A model generated the notes under the pieces. It searched no databases and was not told the DNA's origin. It worked only from the letters and a program-made list of their open reading frames with translations. The position numbers and the translations under genes are program-made. Of a DNA stretch of 64,000 nucleotides, positions 25,319-39,728 are shown piece by piece. The stretch comes from Theocolax elegans. Taxonomy: Eukaryota; Arthropoda; Insecta; Hymenoptera; Cerocephalidae. Where the stretch lies: contig CM047431.1 of NCBI GenBank assembly GCA_026168455.1, forward strand, positions 5,795,603-5,859,602, written 5' to 3'. Positions within the stretch are counted from its first letter, which is position 1. Every line of letters begins with the position of its first letter.

Positions 25319-26845
25319 AAAGTATCAAAAGCTTTCTTAAAGTCAAATAGAATAAGGAAGGTAATCAACCCTTGATCCAAACCTAAGCGAATATCCTCAG
25401 TAAGCTTAATAAAGTAGTTTGGATACTGAATGAACTACGAAACCCAGATTTATAAGGTGATAAAATATTATTAGCTTCTAAATGATTGATGATTTGTTGA
25501 GTTACTATTTTATCAAAAACTTTCGCAAAGTGGGGCAGATTTGCAATTGGTCTGGCATCTGATGGTGACAAGCGTTTGGAGATTTTCGCAACAGGAATAA
25601 TCGACGCTGATTTCCACATTTGAGGATACTTATTTGTTGATAAGGAGAGGTTAAATAAAGTTGTAAGGGGTGGTGCAATTATCTCCAAAATATCTTTAAA
25701 ATACGATAAAGAGAGACCATCCAGACTATGGCTGCGAGCTTTGGGTAAGCAAGAAGTAAAGTTCTTTATGACTTGGTCGGAAGAAATTTGTTCAAATTTA
25801 AAGAAAAGATAACGCTCAGCGGGATCCAAGATATCCTGTAACTGGTCAGTAAATGCAGCCTGGATGACGATTGCTGACTGAGGAGTAATGCCGAATTAGG
25901 TCTTCAGCTGCAAAAATTTCAGTGGAGAGTTAGAAATATCTCTTATAATGCCTAGCTTATTCAGTAATCGCCAACATTGTGCTAAGTAAATGCGGATCAC
26001 GACATCTCTTGGCTCTTTTATAGAGTCGATCACGTAATTTGCATTTGGTTTTAAGTTGAGAGGTAAGCCACGAAGCTGGACGCTGACAAACTTGTTTAGT
26101 AATTATAGGTGCATGCTTATTTAAATTTGCAATGAGAATATTATGGAGAGTAGTAAGATATGTATCAACATTATAAGATTCAGCAGGGATGGCCGAGATA
26201 GAAGTAAGATCAGACGTAATTGCATGAGCGAATGCAAAAGCAGAAAAGTTGGCAAAGTCACGATAATTTACAGTTTTATAAGCGGCAATCTGAGAGGCAA
26301 TATTATAATCGATAATAATGAAATCATGGCTATTGATGAAAGGACTATCAGACTGTTTTGTAAAGTTAATTTTGTTCTCAGAATCGACTAAAAGAACATC
26401 CAGCCACATGTCAATATGATCTCTATGATGTGTTGCAGTGAAAGGCTCAATATAATATGAGTTTTCAGTGATTAAATTTTTAGAATTTTGAGTTAGGGCG
26501 ATTGGGAGTTAACCAAGACTCCGAAATTGACAACACATCAATATTTTCGGTGTTTAGTAGAAATTCAATTTCCGCCAAGTGTTTCATAATGGAATTGGCA
26601 TTTATTTGCGCGTTACGTATTGAGGACCTATAACTAGATTTTGATTTATTGTAATTATAATTAGGTTTAGAAGACAGTCACGATAATTTGTCTAAGTCTG
26701 CCAAGGTAAAGATTTGCATGCGATCAGATTTGTCATCTTTACGTACATTCAGTCTACCCTCATGAGTCCAGATATACTTATTATTTAACGGTTCAAGTCT
26801 GCTTTCGTGAGTAAACGCAACTCATGAATTGTAGGGGGTAACATT
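25316..26845 (-). pseudogene. Truncated APE-type LINE (ORF1 end, EN, RT start)
   Basis: Minus strand, from the right: a block with YIWTHEGRLNVRKDDKSD (about 26790-26700) that looks like the Baculo_FP-type C-terminus found in some LINE ORF1 proteins, then an endonuclease start (NANSIMKHLAEIEFLL, then ISESWL, about 26610-26510). Next come DSPFINSHDFIIIDY (the SDH-type endonuclease end, about 26345-26300) and the linker APIITKQ...RPASWLT. The RT start follows (SASIIPVAKISKRLSPSDAR, then NNILSPYKSGFR), ending at FDFKKAFDTLN near 25320. So the 3' half of ORF2 is missing. At least one stop and two frame changes occur. It differs from the LINE at 41-4690 in sequence and is an independent family. Confidence 0.75.
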
Positions 26846-26871
26846 TTATATAGATTAATAGGTTTGTTTGT

Positions 26872-29800
26872 GAAATTTCCCGAATTACCAACAATTTTAC
26901 CAAAATATAATAAATTATCGGTCTTTCCGAACTAAATGCTTTATTTTCCACTCGTCCTCTTGTGCTACGGCACCATCTTTGTCTCATTGGGCCAAACGGT
27001 CGGCGTTTCGATAGGACATTACGCTTATTTACTCTCGCACGCTCATGAACAAAAATATAAATCTTTGGCGTCCGATGCCCTGCCTTGCGCAATGCTATAT
27101 AATTCTATTTTGTGTGGCAACAACGCAACAACACTCGCGCACGTTATAAGGTATAGCTTCATACGCTTAAGAATATGTAGCATACCTTCACATACTATTT
27201 TTATAAATAAGTCATTTTCATAACAATTAGTTATAAGAAAAATCGATAATATATGTAGAAAAAAATCAGGTGGTAAGTTTTTATTAATGCATTATTGAAA
27301 TTAGTCAAGTGGTTTGATCAAATTATTAATATGCACCAAATTTCAGTTGCATACTGGAAACGTTTTTTCAGAAAATTAAAAAAAAATTTGTAGTTACTGG
27401 AATCCACATTATATTAAAATTTTATAGTGCCAAAATGACGATTTAAGTATAAATTATGTTATATTTTTTTAAATAGTTTGTAAAAATTAATTTTTTTTTA
27501 ATTCAATATGATCATGGCACCCAAAGGAATAATATGACATAGTGTTTGACTTTTTTATAGGTATTTAAATAATTTTTTAATGGTTTTAAAGTTTAAGTCT
27601 GAGCGTACGTCCGTACGTCCATACGTCCGTACGTCGGTACGTCCGTACAGGCAGACTTTATATTTTTTAACTTTTCTTATATCTCTCTTGGAATTTCGAA
27701 AAAATGAATTTTATTTAATGAAAGTGATCGCGGAACCACACGGATTAATTAGTAATTGTGTTTAACTTTTGTATACGTGTTTAATTACTTTTTTAAATGG
27801 TTTAACCTCGATTATTTAAAACGATTATTTATTTGTTTATCACGATAAGTTATAACTGAAGGTAACATTAAGGACTGGACAACATCAACAGGGAGGAAAT
27901 ATTTTTTTTTTAATTTTGTAAAACGGGTTACAGTAGATGATGCCCCGTCGACCTGGAGGTAACAGTAGGGACCTGGACATCTTCTACAGGTAGAAAATTT
28001 TTTTTTTTGATTTCGTAATATGCCGTCCAGTAGATGTTGCCGCGATGACCTGGAGGTAAAATTAGTGACCTGCACATCATCTACAGTAAGAAATTTTTTT
28101 TTGGTTTCGTAATAGGCCTTCCAGTAGATGATGCCCTAATGACCTGGAGGTAACATTACCGACCTAGGCATCTTTTACAGGAAGAAAATTTTTTTTTTTT
28201 GATGTCGTAATATGCTTGCCAGTAGATGTTGCCCCGTTAACCTGGAGGTAACATTACCGATCTGGTCATCTTTTACAGGAAGGAAATTTTTTTTTTTTAT
28301 TTCGTAATAGGTCTTGCAGTAGATATTGCCCCGATGACCTAGAGGTAACATTACCGATCTTGACATCTTCTACAGGAAGAAATATTTTTTTTTTGATTTC
28401 ATAATAAGTCTTTCAGTAGATGTTGCCTCGATGACCTGGAAGTAACATTACCGACCTGGACATCTTCTACAGGTAGAAAAATTTTTTTTTTTGATTTCGT
28501 AATATGCCGTCCAGTAGATGTTGCCGCGATGACCTGGAGGTAACAGTAGGGACCTGGACATCTTCTACAGGTAGAAAATTTTTTTTTTTTGATTTCGTAA
28601 TATGCCGTCCAGTAGATGTTGCCGCGATGACCTGGAGGTAACATTACCGACCTAGGCATCTTTTACAGGAAGAAAATTTTTTTTTTTTGATTTCGTAATA
28701 TGCCGTCCAGTAGATGTTGCCGCGATGACCTGGAGGTAACATTACCGACCTAGGCATCTTTTACAGGAAGAAAATTTTTTTTTTGGTTTCGTAATAGGCC
28801 TTCCAGTAGATGATGCCCTAATGACCTGGAGGTAAAATTAGTGACCTGCACATCATCTACAGTAAGAAAATTTTTTTTTTTTGATTTCGTAATATGCCGT
28901 CCAGTAGATGTTGCCGCGATGACCTGGAGGTAACATTACCGACCTAGGCATCTTTTACAGGAAGAAAATTTTTTTTTTGGTTTCGTAATAGGCCTTCCAG
29001 TAGATGATGCCCCGTCGACCTGGAGGTAACATTACCGACCTAGGCATCTTTTACAGGAAGAAAATTTTTTTTTTTTGATTTCGTAATATGCCGTCCAGTA
29101 GATGTTGCCGCGATGACCTGGAGGTAACATTACCGACCTAGGCATCTTTTACAGGAAGAAAATTTTTTTTTTGGTTTCGTAATAGGCCTTCCAGTAGATG
29201 ATGCCCCGTCGACCTGGAGGTAACATTACCGACCTAGGCATCTTTTACAGGAAGAAAATTTTTTTTTTTTGATTTCGTAATATGCCGTCCAGTAGATGTT
29301 GCCGCGATGACCTGGAGGTAACAGTAGGGACCTGGACATCTTCTACAGGTAGAAAATTTTTTTTTTGGTTTCGTAATAGGCCTTCCAGTAGATGATGCCC
29401 CGTCGACCTGGAGGTAACATTACCGACCTAGGCATCTTTTACAGGAAGAAAATTTTTTTTTTTTGATTTCGTAATATGCCGTCCAGTAGATGTTGCCGCG
29501 ATGACCTGGAGGTAACATTACCGACCTAGGCATCTTTTACAGGAAGAAAATTTTTTTTTTGGTTTCGTAATAGGCCTTCCAGTAGATGATGCCCCGTCGA
29601 CCTGGAGGTAACAGTAGGGACCTGGACATCTTCTACAGGTAGAAAATTTTTTTTTTGGTTTCGTAATAGGCCTTCCAGTAGATGATGCCCTAATGACCTG
29701 GAGGTAAAATTAGTGACCTGCACATCATCTACAGTAAGAAAATTTTTTTTTTGGTTTCGTAATAGGCCTTCCAGTAGATGATGCCCTAATGACCTGGAGG

Positions 29801-32800
29801 TAACAGTAGGGACCTGGACATCTTCTACAGGTAGAAAATTTTTTTTTTGGTTTCGTAATAGGCCTTCCAGTAGATGATGCCCTAATGACCTGGAGGTAAA
29901 ATTAGTGACCTGCACATCATCTACAGTAAGAAAATTTTTTTTTTGGTTTCGTAATAGGCCTTCCAGTAGATGATGCCCTAATGACCTGGAGGTAAAATTA
30001 GTGACCTGCACATCATCTACAGTAAGAAAATTTTTTTTTTGGTTTCGTAATAGGCCTTCCAGTAGATGATGCCCTAATGACCTGGAGGTAACATTACCGA
30101 CCTAGGCATCTTTTACAGGAAGAAAATTTTTTTTTTGGTTTCGTAATAGGCCTTCCAGTAGATGATGCCCTAATGACCTGGAGGTAACAGTAGGGACCTG
30201 GACATCTTCTACAGGTAGAAAATTTTTTTTTTTTGATTTCGTAATATGCCGTCCAGTAGATGTTGCCGCGATGACCTGGAGGTAAAATTAGTGACCTGCA
30301 CATCATCTACAGTAAGAAAATTTTTTTTTTTTGATTTCGTAATATGCCGTCCAGTAGATGTTGCCGCGATGACCTGGAGGTAACAGTAGGGACCTGGACA
30401 TCTTCTACAGGTAGAAAATTTTTTTTTTTTGATTTCGTAATATGCCGTCCAGTAGATGTTGCCGCGATGACCTGGAGGTAAAATTAGTGACCTGCACATC
30501 ATCTACAGTAAGAAAATTTTTTTTTTGGTTTCGTAATAGGCCTTCCAGTAGATGATGCCCTAATGACCTGGAGGTAAAATTAGTGACCTGCACATCATCT
30601 ACAGTAAGAAAATTTTTTTTTTTTGATTTCGTAATATGCCGTCCAGTAGATGTTGCCGCGATGACCTGGAGGTAACATTACCGACCTAGGCATCTTTTAC
30701 AGGAAGAAAATTTTTTTTTTTTGATTTCGTAATATGCCGTCCAGTAGATGTTGCCGCGATGACCTGGAGGTAAAATTAGTGACCTGCACATCATCTACAG
30801 TAAGAAAATTTTTTTTTTTTGATTTCGTAATATGCCGTCCAGTAGATGTTGCCGCGATGACCTGGAGGTAACAGTAGGGACCTGGACATCTTCTACAGGT
30901 AGAAAATTTTTTTTTTGGTTTCGTAATAGGCCTTCCAGTAGATGATGCCCCGTCGACCTGGAGGTAACATTACCGACCTAGGCATCTTTTACAGGAAGAA
31001 AATTTTTTTTTTTTGATTTCGTAATATGCCGTCCAGTAGATGTTGCCGCGATGACCTGGAGGTAACAGTAGGGACCTGGACATCTTCTACAGGTAGAAAA
31101 TTTTTTTTTTTTGATTTCGTAATATGCCGTCCAGTAGATGTTGCCGCGATGACCTGGAGGTAACAGTAGGGACCTGGACATCTTCTACAGGTAGAAAATT
31201 TTTTTTTTGGTTTCGTAATAGGCCTTCCAGTAGATGATGCCCCGTCGACCTGGAGGTAACAGTAGGGACCTGGACATCTTCTACAGGTAGAAAATTTTTT
31301 TTTTGGTTTCGTAATAGGCCTTCCAGTAGATGATGCCCCGTCGACCTGGAGGTAACATTACCGACCTAGGCATCTTTTACAGGAAGAAAATTTTTTTTTT
31401 GGTTTCGTAATAGGCCTTCCAGTAGATGATGCCCCGTCGACCTGGAGGTAACAGTAGGGACCTGGACATCTTCTACAGGTAGAAAATTTTTTTTTTTTGA
31501 TTTCGTAATATGCCGTCCAGTAGATGTTGCCGCGATGACCTGGAGGTAAAATTAGTGACCTGCACATCATCTACAGTAAGAAAATTTTTTTTTTTTGATT
31601 TCGTAATATGCCGTCCAGTAGATGTTGCCGCGATGACCTGGAGGTAACATTACCGACCTAGGCATCTTTTACAGGAAGAAAATTTTTTTTTTTTGATTTC
31701 GTAATATGCCGTCCAGTAGATGTTGCCGCGATGACCTGGAGGTAACATTACCGACCTAGGCATCTTTTACAGGAAGAAAATTTTTTTTTTGGTTTCGTAA
31801 TAGGCCTTCCAGTAGATGATGCCCTAATGACCTGGAGGTAACAGTAGGGACCTGGACATCTTCTACAGGTAGAAAATTTTTTTTTTGGTTTCGTAATAGG
31901 CCTTCCAGTAGATGATGCCCCGTCGACCTGGAGGTAACAGTAGGGACCTGGACATCTTCTACAGGTAGAAAATTTTTTTTTTGGTTTCGTAATAGGCCTT
32001 CCAGTAGATGATGCCCCGTCGACCTGGAGGTAACATTACCGACCTAGGCATCTTTTACAGGAAGAAAATTTTTTTTTTTTGATTTCGTAATATGCCGTCC
32101 AGTAGATGTTGCCGCGATGACCTGGAGGTAAAATTAGTGACCTGCACATCATCTACAGTAAGAAAATTTTTTTTTTGGTTTCGTAATAGGCCTTCCAGTA
32201 GATGATGCCCTAATGACCTGGAGGTAAAATTAGTGACCTGCACATCATCTACAGTAAGAAAATTTTTTTTTTGGTTTCGTAATAGGCCTTCCAGTAGATG
32301 ATGCCCTAATGACCTGGAGGTAACATTACCGACCTAGGCATCTTTTACAGGAAGAAAATTTTTTTTTTGGTTTCGTAATAGGCCTTCCAGTAGATGATGC
32401 CCTAATGACCTGGAGGTAACAGTAGGGACCTGGACATCTTCTACAGGTAGAAAATTTTTTTTTTTTGATTTCGTAATATGCCGTCCAGTAGATGTTGCCG
32501 CGATGACCTGGAGGTAAAATTAGTGACCTGCACATCATCTACAGTAAGAAAATTTTTTTTTTGGTTTCGTAATAGGCCTTCCAGTAGATGATGCCCTAAT
32601 GACCTGGAGGTAAAATTAGTGACCTGCACATCATCTACAGTAAGAAAATTTTTTTTTTTTGATTTCGTAATATGCCGTCCAGTAGATGTTGCCGCGATGA
32701 CCTGGAGGTAAAATTAGTGACCTGCACATCATCTACAGTAAGAAAATTTTTTTTTTGGTTTCGTAATAGGCCTTCCAGTAGATGATGCCCTAATGACCTG

Positions 32801-35368
32801 GAGGTAACATTACCGACCTAGGCATCTTTTACAGGAAGAAAATTTTTTTTTTTTGATTTCGTAATATGCCGTCCAGTAGATGTTGCCGCGATGACCTGGA
32901 GGTAAAATTAGTGACCTGCACATCATCTACAGTAAGAAAATTTTTTTTTTGGTTTCGTAATAGGCCTTCCAGTAGATGATGCCCTAATGACCTGGAGGTA
33001 AAATTAGTGACCTGCACATCATCTACAGTAAGAAAATTTTTTTTTTTTGATTTCGTAATATGCCGTCCAGTAGATGTTGCCGCGATGACCTGGAGGTAAA
33101 ATTAGTGACCTGCACATCATCTACAGTAAGAAAATTTTTTTTTTGGTTTCGTAATAGGCCTTCCAGTAGATGATGCCCTAATGACCTGGAGGTAAAATTA
33201 GTGACCTGCACATCATCTACAGTAAGAAAATTTTTTTTTTGGTTTCGTAATAGGCCTTCCAGTAGATGATGCCCTAATGACCTGGAGGTAAAATTAGTGA
33301 CCTGCACATCATCTACAGTAAGAAAATTTTTTTTTTTTGATTTCGTAATATGCCGTCCAGTAGATGTTGCCGCGATGACCTGGAGGTAAAATTAGTGACC
33401 TGCACATCATCTACAGTAAGAAAATTTTTTTTTTGGTTTCGTAATAGGCCTTCCAGTAGATGATGCCCTAATGACCTGGAGGTAAAATTAGTGACCTGCA
33501 CATCATCTACAGTAAGAAAATTTTTTTTTTTTGATTTCGTAATATGCCGTCCAGTAGATGTTGCCGCGATGACCTGGAGGTAAAATTAGTGACCTGCACA
33601 TCATCTACAGTAAGAAAATTTTTTTTTTGGTTTCGTAATAGGCCTTCCAGTAGATGATGCCCTAATGACCTGGAGGTAAAATTAGTGACCTGCACATCAT
33701 CTACAGTAAGAAAATTTTTTTTTTGGTTTCGTAATAGGCCTTCCAGTAGATGATGCCCTAATGACCTGGAGGTAAAATTAGTGACCTGCACATCATCTAC
33801 AGTAAGAAAATTTTTTTTTTGGTTTCGTAATAGGCCTTCCAGTAGATGATGCCCTAATGACCTGGAGGTAAAATTAGTGACCTGCACATCATCTACAGTA
33901 AGAAAATTTTTTTTTTGGTTTCGTAATAGGCCTTCCAGTAGATGATGCCCTAATGACCTGGAGGTAAAATTAGTGACCTGCACATCATCTACAGTAAGAA
34001 AATTTTTTTTTTGGTTTCGTAATAGGCCTTCCAGTAGATGATGCCCTAATGACCTGGAGGTAAAATTAGTGACCTGCACATCATCTACAGTAAGAAAATT
34101 TTTTTTTTGGTTTCGTAATAGGCCTTCCAGTAGATGATGCCCTAATGACCTGGAGGTAACAGTAGGGACCTGGACATCTTCTACAGGTAGAAAATTTTTT
34201 TTTTGGTTTCGTAATAGGCCTTCCAGTAGATGATGCCCTAATGACCTGGAGGTAACATTACCGACCTAGGCATCTTTTACAGGAAGAAAATTTTTTTTTT
34301 GGTTTCGTAATAGGCCTTCCAGTAGATGATGCCCTAATGACCTGGAGGTAACATTACCGACCTAGGCATCTTTTACAGGAAGAAAATTTTTTTTTTGGTT
34401 TCGTAATAGGCCTTCCAGTAGATGATGCCCTAATGACCTGGAGGTAAAATTAGTGACCTGCACATCATCTACAGTAAGAAAATTTTTTTTTTTTGATTTC
34501 GTAATATGCCGTCCAGTAGATGTTGCCGCGATGACCTGGAGGTAAAATTAGTGACCTGCACATCATCTACAGTAAGAAAATTTTTTTTTTGGTTTCGTAA
34601 TAGGCCTTCCAGTAGATGATGCCCTAATGACCTGGAGGTAAAATTAGTGACCTGCACATCATCTACAGTAAGAAAATTTTTTTTTTGGTTTCGTAATAGG
34701 CCTTCCAGTAGATGATGCCCTAATGACCTGGAGGTAAAATTAGTGACCTGCACATCATCTACAGTAAGAAAATTTTTTTTTTTTGATTTCGTAATATGCC
34801 GTCCAGTAGATGTTGCCGCGATGACCTGGAGGTAACATTACCGACCTAGGCATCTTTTACAGGAAGAAAATTTTTTTTTTGGTTTCGTAATAGGCCTTCC
34901 AGTAGATGATGCCCCGTCGACCTGGAGGTAACAGTAGGGACCTGGACATCTTCTACAGGTAGAAAATTTTTTTTTTTTGATTTCGTAATATGCCGTCCAG
35001 TAGATGTTGCCGCGATGACCTGGAGGTAAAATTAGTGACCTGCACATCATCTACAGTAAGAAAATTTTTTTTTTGGTTTCGTAATAGGCCTTCCAGTAGA
35101 TGATGCCCTAATGACCTGGAGGTAACATTACCGACCTAGGCATCTTTTACAGGAAGAAAATTTTTTTTTTTTGATTTCGTAATATGCCGTCCAGTAGATG
35201 TTGCCGCGATGACCTGGAGGTAACAGTAGGGACCTGGACATCTTCTACAGGTAGAAAATTTTTTTTTTTTGATTTCGTAATATGCCGTCCAGTAGATGTT
35301 GCCGCGATGACCTGGAGGTAACAGTAGGGACCTGGACATCTTCTACAGGTAGAAAATTTTTTTTTTTT
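26872..35368. repeat. Segment unit 1: flank A1 plus minisatellite array 1
   Basis: The ~970-bp flank A1 (26872-27842) recurs at 35369-36310 (A2) and, without its first ~180 bp, at 42626-43415 (A3). Each flank copy runs into the same minisatellite edge. A1 and A2 start with the same bases (GAAATTTCCCGAATTACC), A2 abutting the end of array 1 directly, so unit 1 is an 8,497-bp direct repeat unit. A1 has a short open frame at 26936-27223 that is repeated in A2, but it shows no family signature and is probably not a gene. Confidence 0.9.
27843..35368. repeat. Minisatellite array 1, 96-98-bp unit, about 77 copies
   Basis: Each monomer has a T tract of 8-12, TTTCGTAAT, CCAGTAGATG(A/T)TG, a core GACCTGGAGGTAA, and CATC(A/T)TCTACAG. 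The ends GTAGATGATG and CATCATCTAC can pair. The left edge holds distinct monomers in a fixed order, also found in arrays 2 and 3. From about 28440 on, the array is built from a few variants. Because 96 is a multiple of three, runs of the TAATG variant stay open on the minus strand for up to 190 codons with a 32-residue period; other variants of 97-98 bp shift frame, so I treat these as chance frames. Confidence 0.95.
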
Positions 35369-36310
35369 GAAATTTCCCGAATTACCAACAATTTTACCAA
35401 AATATAATAAATTATCGGTCTTTCCGAACTAAATGCTTTATTTTCCACTCGTCCTCTTGTGCTACGGCACCATCTTTGTCTCATTGGGCCAAACGGTCGG
35501 CGTTTCGATAGGACATTACGCTTATTTACTCTCGCACGCTCATGAACAAAAATATAAATCTTTGGCGTCCGATGCCCTGCCTTGCGCAATGCTATATAAT
35601 TCTATTTTGTGTGGCAACAACGCAACAACACTCGCGCACGTTATAAGGTATAGCTTCATACGCTTAAGAATATGTAGCATACCTTCACATACTATTTTTA
35701 TAAATAAGTCATTTTCATAACAATTAGTTATAAGAAAAATCGATAATATATGTAGAAAAAAATCAGGTGGTAAGTTTTTATTAATGCATTATTGAAATTA
35801 GTCAAGTGGTTTGATCAAATTATTAATATGCACCAAATTTCAGTTGCATACTGGAAACGTTTTTTCAGAAAATTAAAAAAAATTTGTAGTTACTGAAATC
35901 CACATTATATTAAAATTTTATAGTGCCAAAATGACGATTTAAGTATAAATTATGTTATATTTTTTTAAATAGTTTGTAAAAATTAATTTTTTTTTAATTC
36001 AATATGATCATGGCACCCAAAGGAATAATATGACATAGTGTTTGACTTTTTTATAGGTATTTAAATAATTTTTTAATGGTTTTAAAGTTTAAGTCTGAGC
36101 GTACGTCCGTACAGGCAGACTTTATATTTTTTAACTTTTCTTATATCTCTCTTGGAATTTCGAAAAAATGAATTTTATTTAATGAAAGTGATCGCGGAAC
36201 CACACGGATTAATTAGTAATTGTGTTTAACTTTTGTATACGTGTTTAATTACTTTTTTAAATGGTTTAACCTCGATTATTTAAAACGATTATTTATTTGT
36301 TTATCACGAT
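35369..36310. repeat. Flank segment A2
   Basis: Nearly identical to A1. It differs by a shorter GTACGTCC tract (one-and-a-half units near 36100 against about six in A1 and A3) and a few single bases (for example TACTGAAATCC where A1 and A3 have TACTGGAATCC). Confidence 0.9.
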
Positions 36311-38937
36311 AAGTTATAACTGAAGGTAACATTAAGGACTGGACAACATCAACAGGGAGGAAATATTTTTTTTTTTAATTTTGTAAAACGGGTTACAGTA
36401 GATGATGCCCCGTCGACCTGGAGGTAACAGTAGGGACCTGGACATCTTCTACAGGTAGAAAATTTTTTTTTTTTTGATTTCGTAATATGCCGTCCAGTAG
36501 ATGTTGCCGCGATGACCTGGAGGTAAAATTAGTGACCTGCACATCATCTACAGTAAGAAAATTTTTTTTTTGGTTTCGTAATAGGCCTTCCAGTAGATGA
36601 TGCCCTAATGACCTGGAGGTAACATTACCGACCTAGGCATCTTTTACAGGAAGAAAATTTTTTTTTTTTGATGTCGTAATATGCTTGCCAGTAGATGTTG
36701 CCCCGTTAACCTGGAGGTAACATTACCGATCTGGTCATCTTTTACAGGAAGGAAATTTTTTTTTTTATTTCGTAATAGGTCTTGCAGTAGATATTGCCCC
36801 GATGACCTAGAGGTAACATTACCGATCTTGACATCTTCTACAGGAAGAAATATTTTTTTTTTTGATTTCATAATAAGTCTTTCAGTAGATGTTGCCTCGA
36901 TGACCTGGAGGTAACATTACCGACCTGGACATCTTCTACAGGTAGAAAAATTTTGTTTTTTGATTTCGTAATATTCTTGCCAGTAGATGATGCCCCGTCG
37001 ACCTGGAGGTAACAGTAGGGACCTGGACATCATCTACAGGAAGAAATTAATTTTTTTTTTAATTTTGTTATGAGCTTTTCAGTAGATGATGCCGCGATGA
37101 CCTGGAGGTAACATTACCGTTCTGGACATCTTTTGCAGGAATAAAATTTTTTTTTTTTGATTTCGTAATAGGTCTTGCAGTAGATATTGCGCCAATGACC
37201 TGGAGGTAACATTACCGATCTGGACATCTTCTACAGGAAGAAATATTTTTTTTTTTTCGTAATATGCCGTCCAGTAGATGTTGCCGCGATGACCTGGAGG
37301 TAAAATTAGTGACCTGCACATCATCTACAGTAAGAAAATTTTTTTTTTTTGATTTCGTAATAGGTCTTGCAGTAGATATTGCCCCGATGACCTGGAGGTA
37401 ACATTACCGACCTAGGCATCTTTTACAGGAAGAAAATTTTTTTTTTTTGATGTCGTAATATGCTTGCCAGTAGATGTTGCCCCGTTAACCTGGAGGTAAC
37501 ATTACCGATCTGGTCATCTTTTACAGGAAGGAAATTTTTTTTTTTATTTCGTAATAGGTCTTGCAGTAGATATTGCCCCGATGACCTAGAGGTAACATTA
37601 CCGATCTTGACATCTTCTACAGGAAGAAATATTTTTTTTTTGATTTCATAATAAGTCTTTCAGTAGATGTTGCCTCGATGACCTGGAAGTAACATTACCG
37701 ACCTGGACATCTTCTACAGGTAGAAAAATTTTGTTTTTTGATTTCGTAATATTCTTGCCAGTAGATGATGCCCCGTCGACCTGGAGGTAACAGTAGGGAC
37801 CTGGACATCATCTACAGGAAGAAATATTTTTTTTTTTAATTTTGTTATGAGCTTTTCAGTAGATGATGCCGCGATGACCTGGAGGTAACATTACCGTTCT
37901 GGACATCTTTTGCAGGAATAAAATTTTTTTTTTTTGATTTCGTACTAGGTCTTGCAGTAGATATTGCCCCGATGACCTGGAGGTAACATTACCGATCTGG
38001 ACATCTTCTACAGGAATAAATATTTTTTTTTGTTTTCGTAATATGCCTTTCAGTAGCTGATGCCCCGTCGACCTGGAGGTAACATTAGGAACCTGGAAAT
38101 CATCTACAGGAAGAAATATTTTTTTTTTGATTTCGTAATAGGTCTTGCAGTAGATATTGCCCCGATGACCTGGAGGTAACATTACCGATCTGGTCATCTT
38201 TTACAGGAAGGAAATTTTTTTTTTGATTTCGTAATAGGCCTTCCAGTAGATGATGCCCCGTCGACCTGGAGGTAACATTACCGATCTGGACATCTTCTAC
38301 AGGAATAAATATTTTTTTTTTGATTTCGTAATAGGTCTTGCAGTAGATATTGCCCCGATGACCTGGAGGTAAAATTACCGATCTGGACATCTTCTACAGG
38401 AAGAAATATTTTTTTTTTTTTGATTTCGTAATAAGTCTTTCAGTAGATGTTGCCTCGATGACCTGGAGGTAACATTACCGACCTGGACATCTTCTACGAG
38501 TAGATAAATTTTTTTTTTGATTTCGTAATAGGCCTTTCAGTAGATGTTGCCCCGTTAACCTGGAGGTAACGTTACCGATCTGGACATCCTTTACAGGAAG
38601 AAAATTTTTTTTTTTTGATTTCGTAATAGGTCTTGCAGTAGATGTTGCCCCGTTAACCTGGAGGTAACGTTACCGATGTGGACATCTTTTACAGGAAGAA
38701 AATTTTTTTTTTTGATTTCGTAATAGGTCTTTCAGTAGATGTTGCCTCGATGACCTGGAGGTAACATTACCGTTCTGGACATCTTTTACTGGAAGAAATA
38801 TTTTTTTTTTGATTTCGTAATAAGTCTTTCAGTAAATGTTGCCCCCGTTGACCCTGGAGGTAACATTAGGAACCTGGAAATTATCTCCAGAGAGAAATGA
38901 TTCTTTTAAATTTCGTAATGGACCTTCCATGATATAT
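36311..38937. repeat. Minisatellite array 2, about 27 copies
   Basis: It starts with the same six or so monomers as arrays 1 and 3, then continues with more diverse monomers (for example GCCCCGTTAACC, GCCTCGATG, GATCTGGACATC types) and no long homogeneous runs. The last monomers near 38880 are degenerate. Transposon-like proteins are absent. Confidence 0.93.
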
Positions 38938-39728
38938 ATATTAATTATTATAAATTTATGATAATTTGTAATAAACTAAGAGATATTAACAACATTAGTA
39001 GAATGTAGGATGTAAGTAGTAGATGAATTCTCAGAAATTCTGGAAAATTCAGTTCATTAAGTAGATATTAAATGATATTATCCACATCCACATCCATCCA
39101 CATTATATTAAAATTTTGTACTGTCTAAATGACGATTTAAGTATAAATTATGTTATATTTTTTTAAATAGTTTATAAAATTAATTTTGTTTAATTCAATA
39201 TGATCACGGCACCCAAAGGAATAATTAGACATAGTGTTTGAATTTTTTATAGGTTTTTAATTAATTTTTTAATGGTTTAAGTCTGAGCGTACGTTTGTAC
39301 GTCCGTACAGGCAGACTTTTTATTTCTTAACTCTTCTTATATCTCTCTTGGGATTTTCGAAAAAATGAATTTTTTTTAATGAATGTGATCGCGGAAAACA
39401 CACCGATTAATTAGAAATAATGATTAACTTTTTTATAAAAAAAACCTCAATTATTTATTTGTTCATCTCAATCAGTTATAACTGAAGGTAACATGAAGGA
39501 CTGGACATCATCAACAGGAAGGGAATATTTTTTTTTTTTTAATTTCGTAATGTGTGTTTCAGTTGATAATAATAAAATAAATAAATAATAATAAAATAAT
39601 ATAAATAACATAAATACCATAATACATAATACCATAAACTACCTAATATATAAATAAATTATAATTATATATGTATGATCAATATTTAATTATTTGGTTG
39701 AGTTTTTATATAAATTAGTTATATATAT
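38938..39728. repeat. Diverged flank copy A' and AT-rich spacer
   Basis: 39106-39560 is a diverged direct copy of the right half of flank A (CACATTATATTAAAATTTT...GTCTGAGCGTACG...ACTGAAGGTAACAT.AAGGA), ending in a single monomer-like stretch (GGACATCATCAACAGGAAGG) without an array. The rest is AT-rich with simple AATA runs. The same arrangement recurs at 44966-45767. Confidence 0.8.
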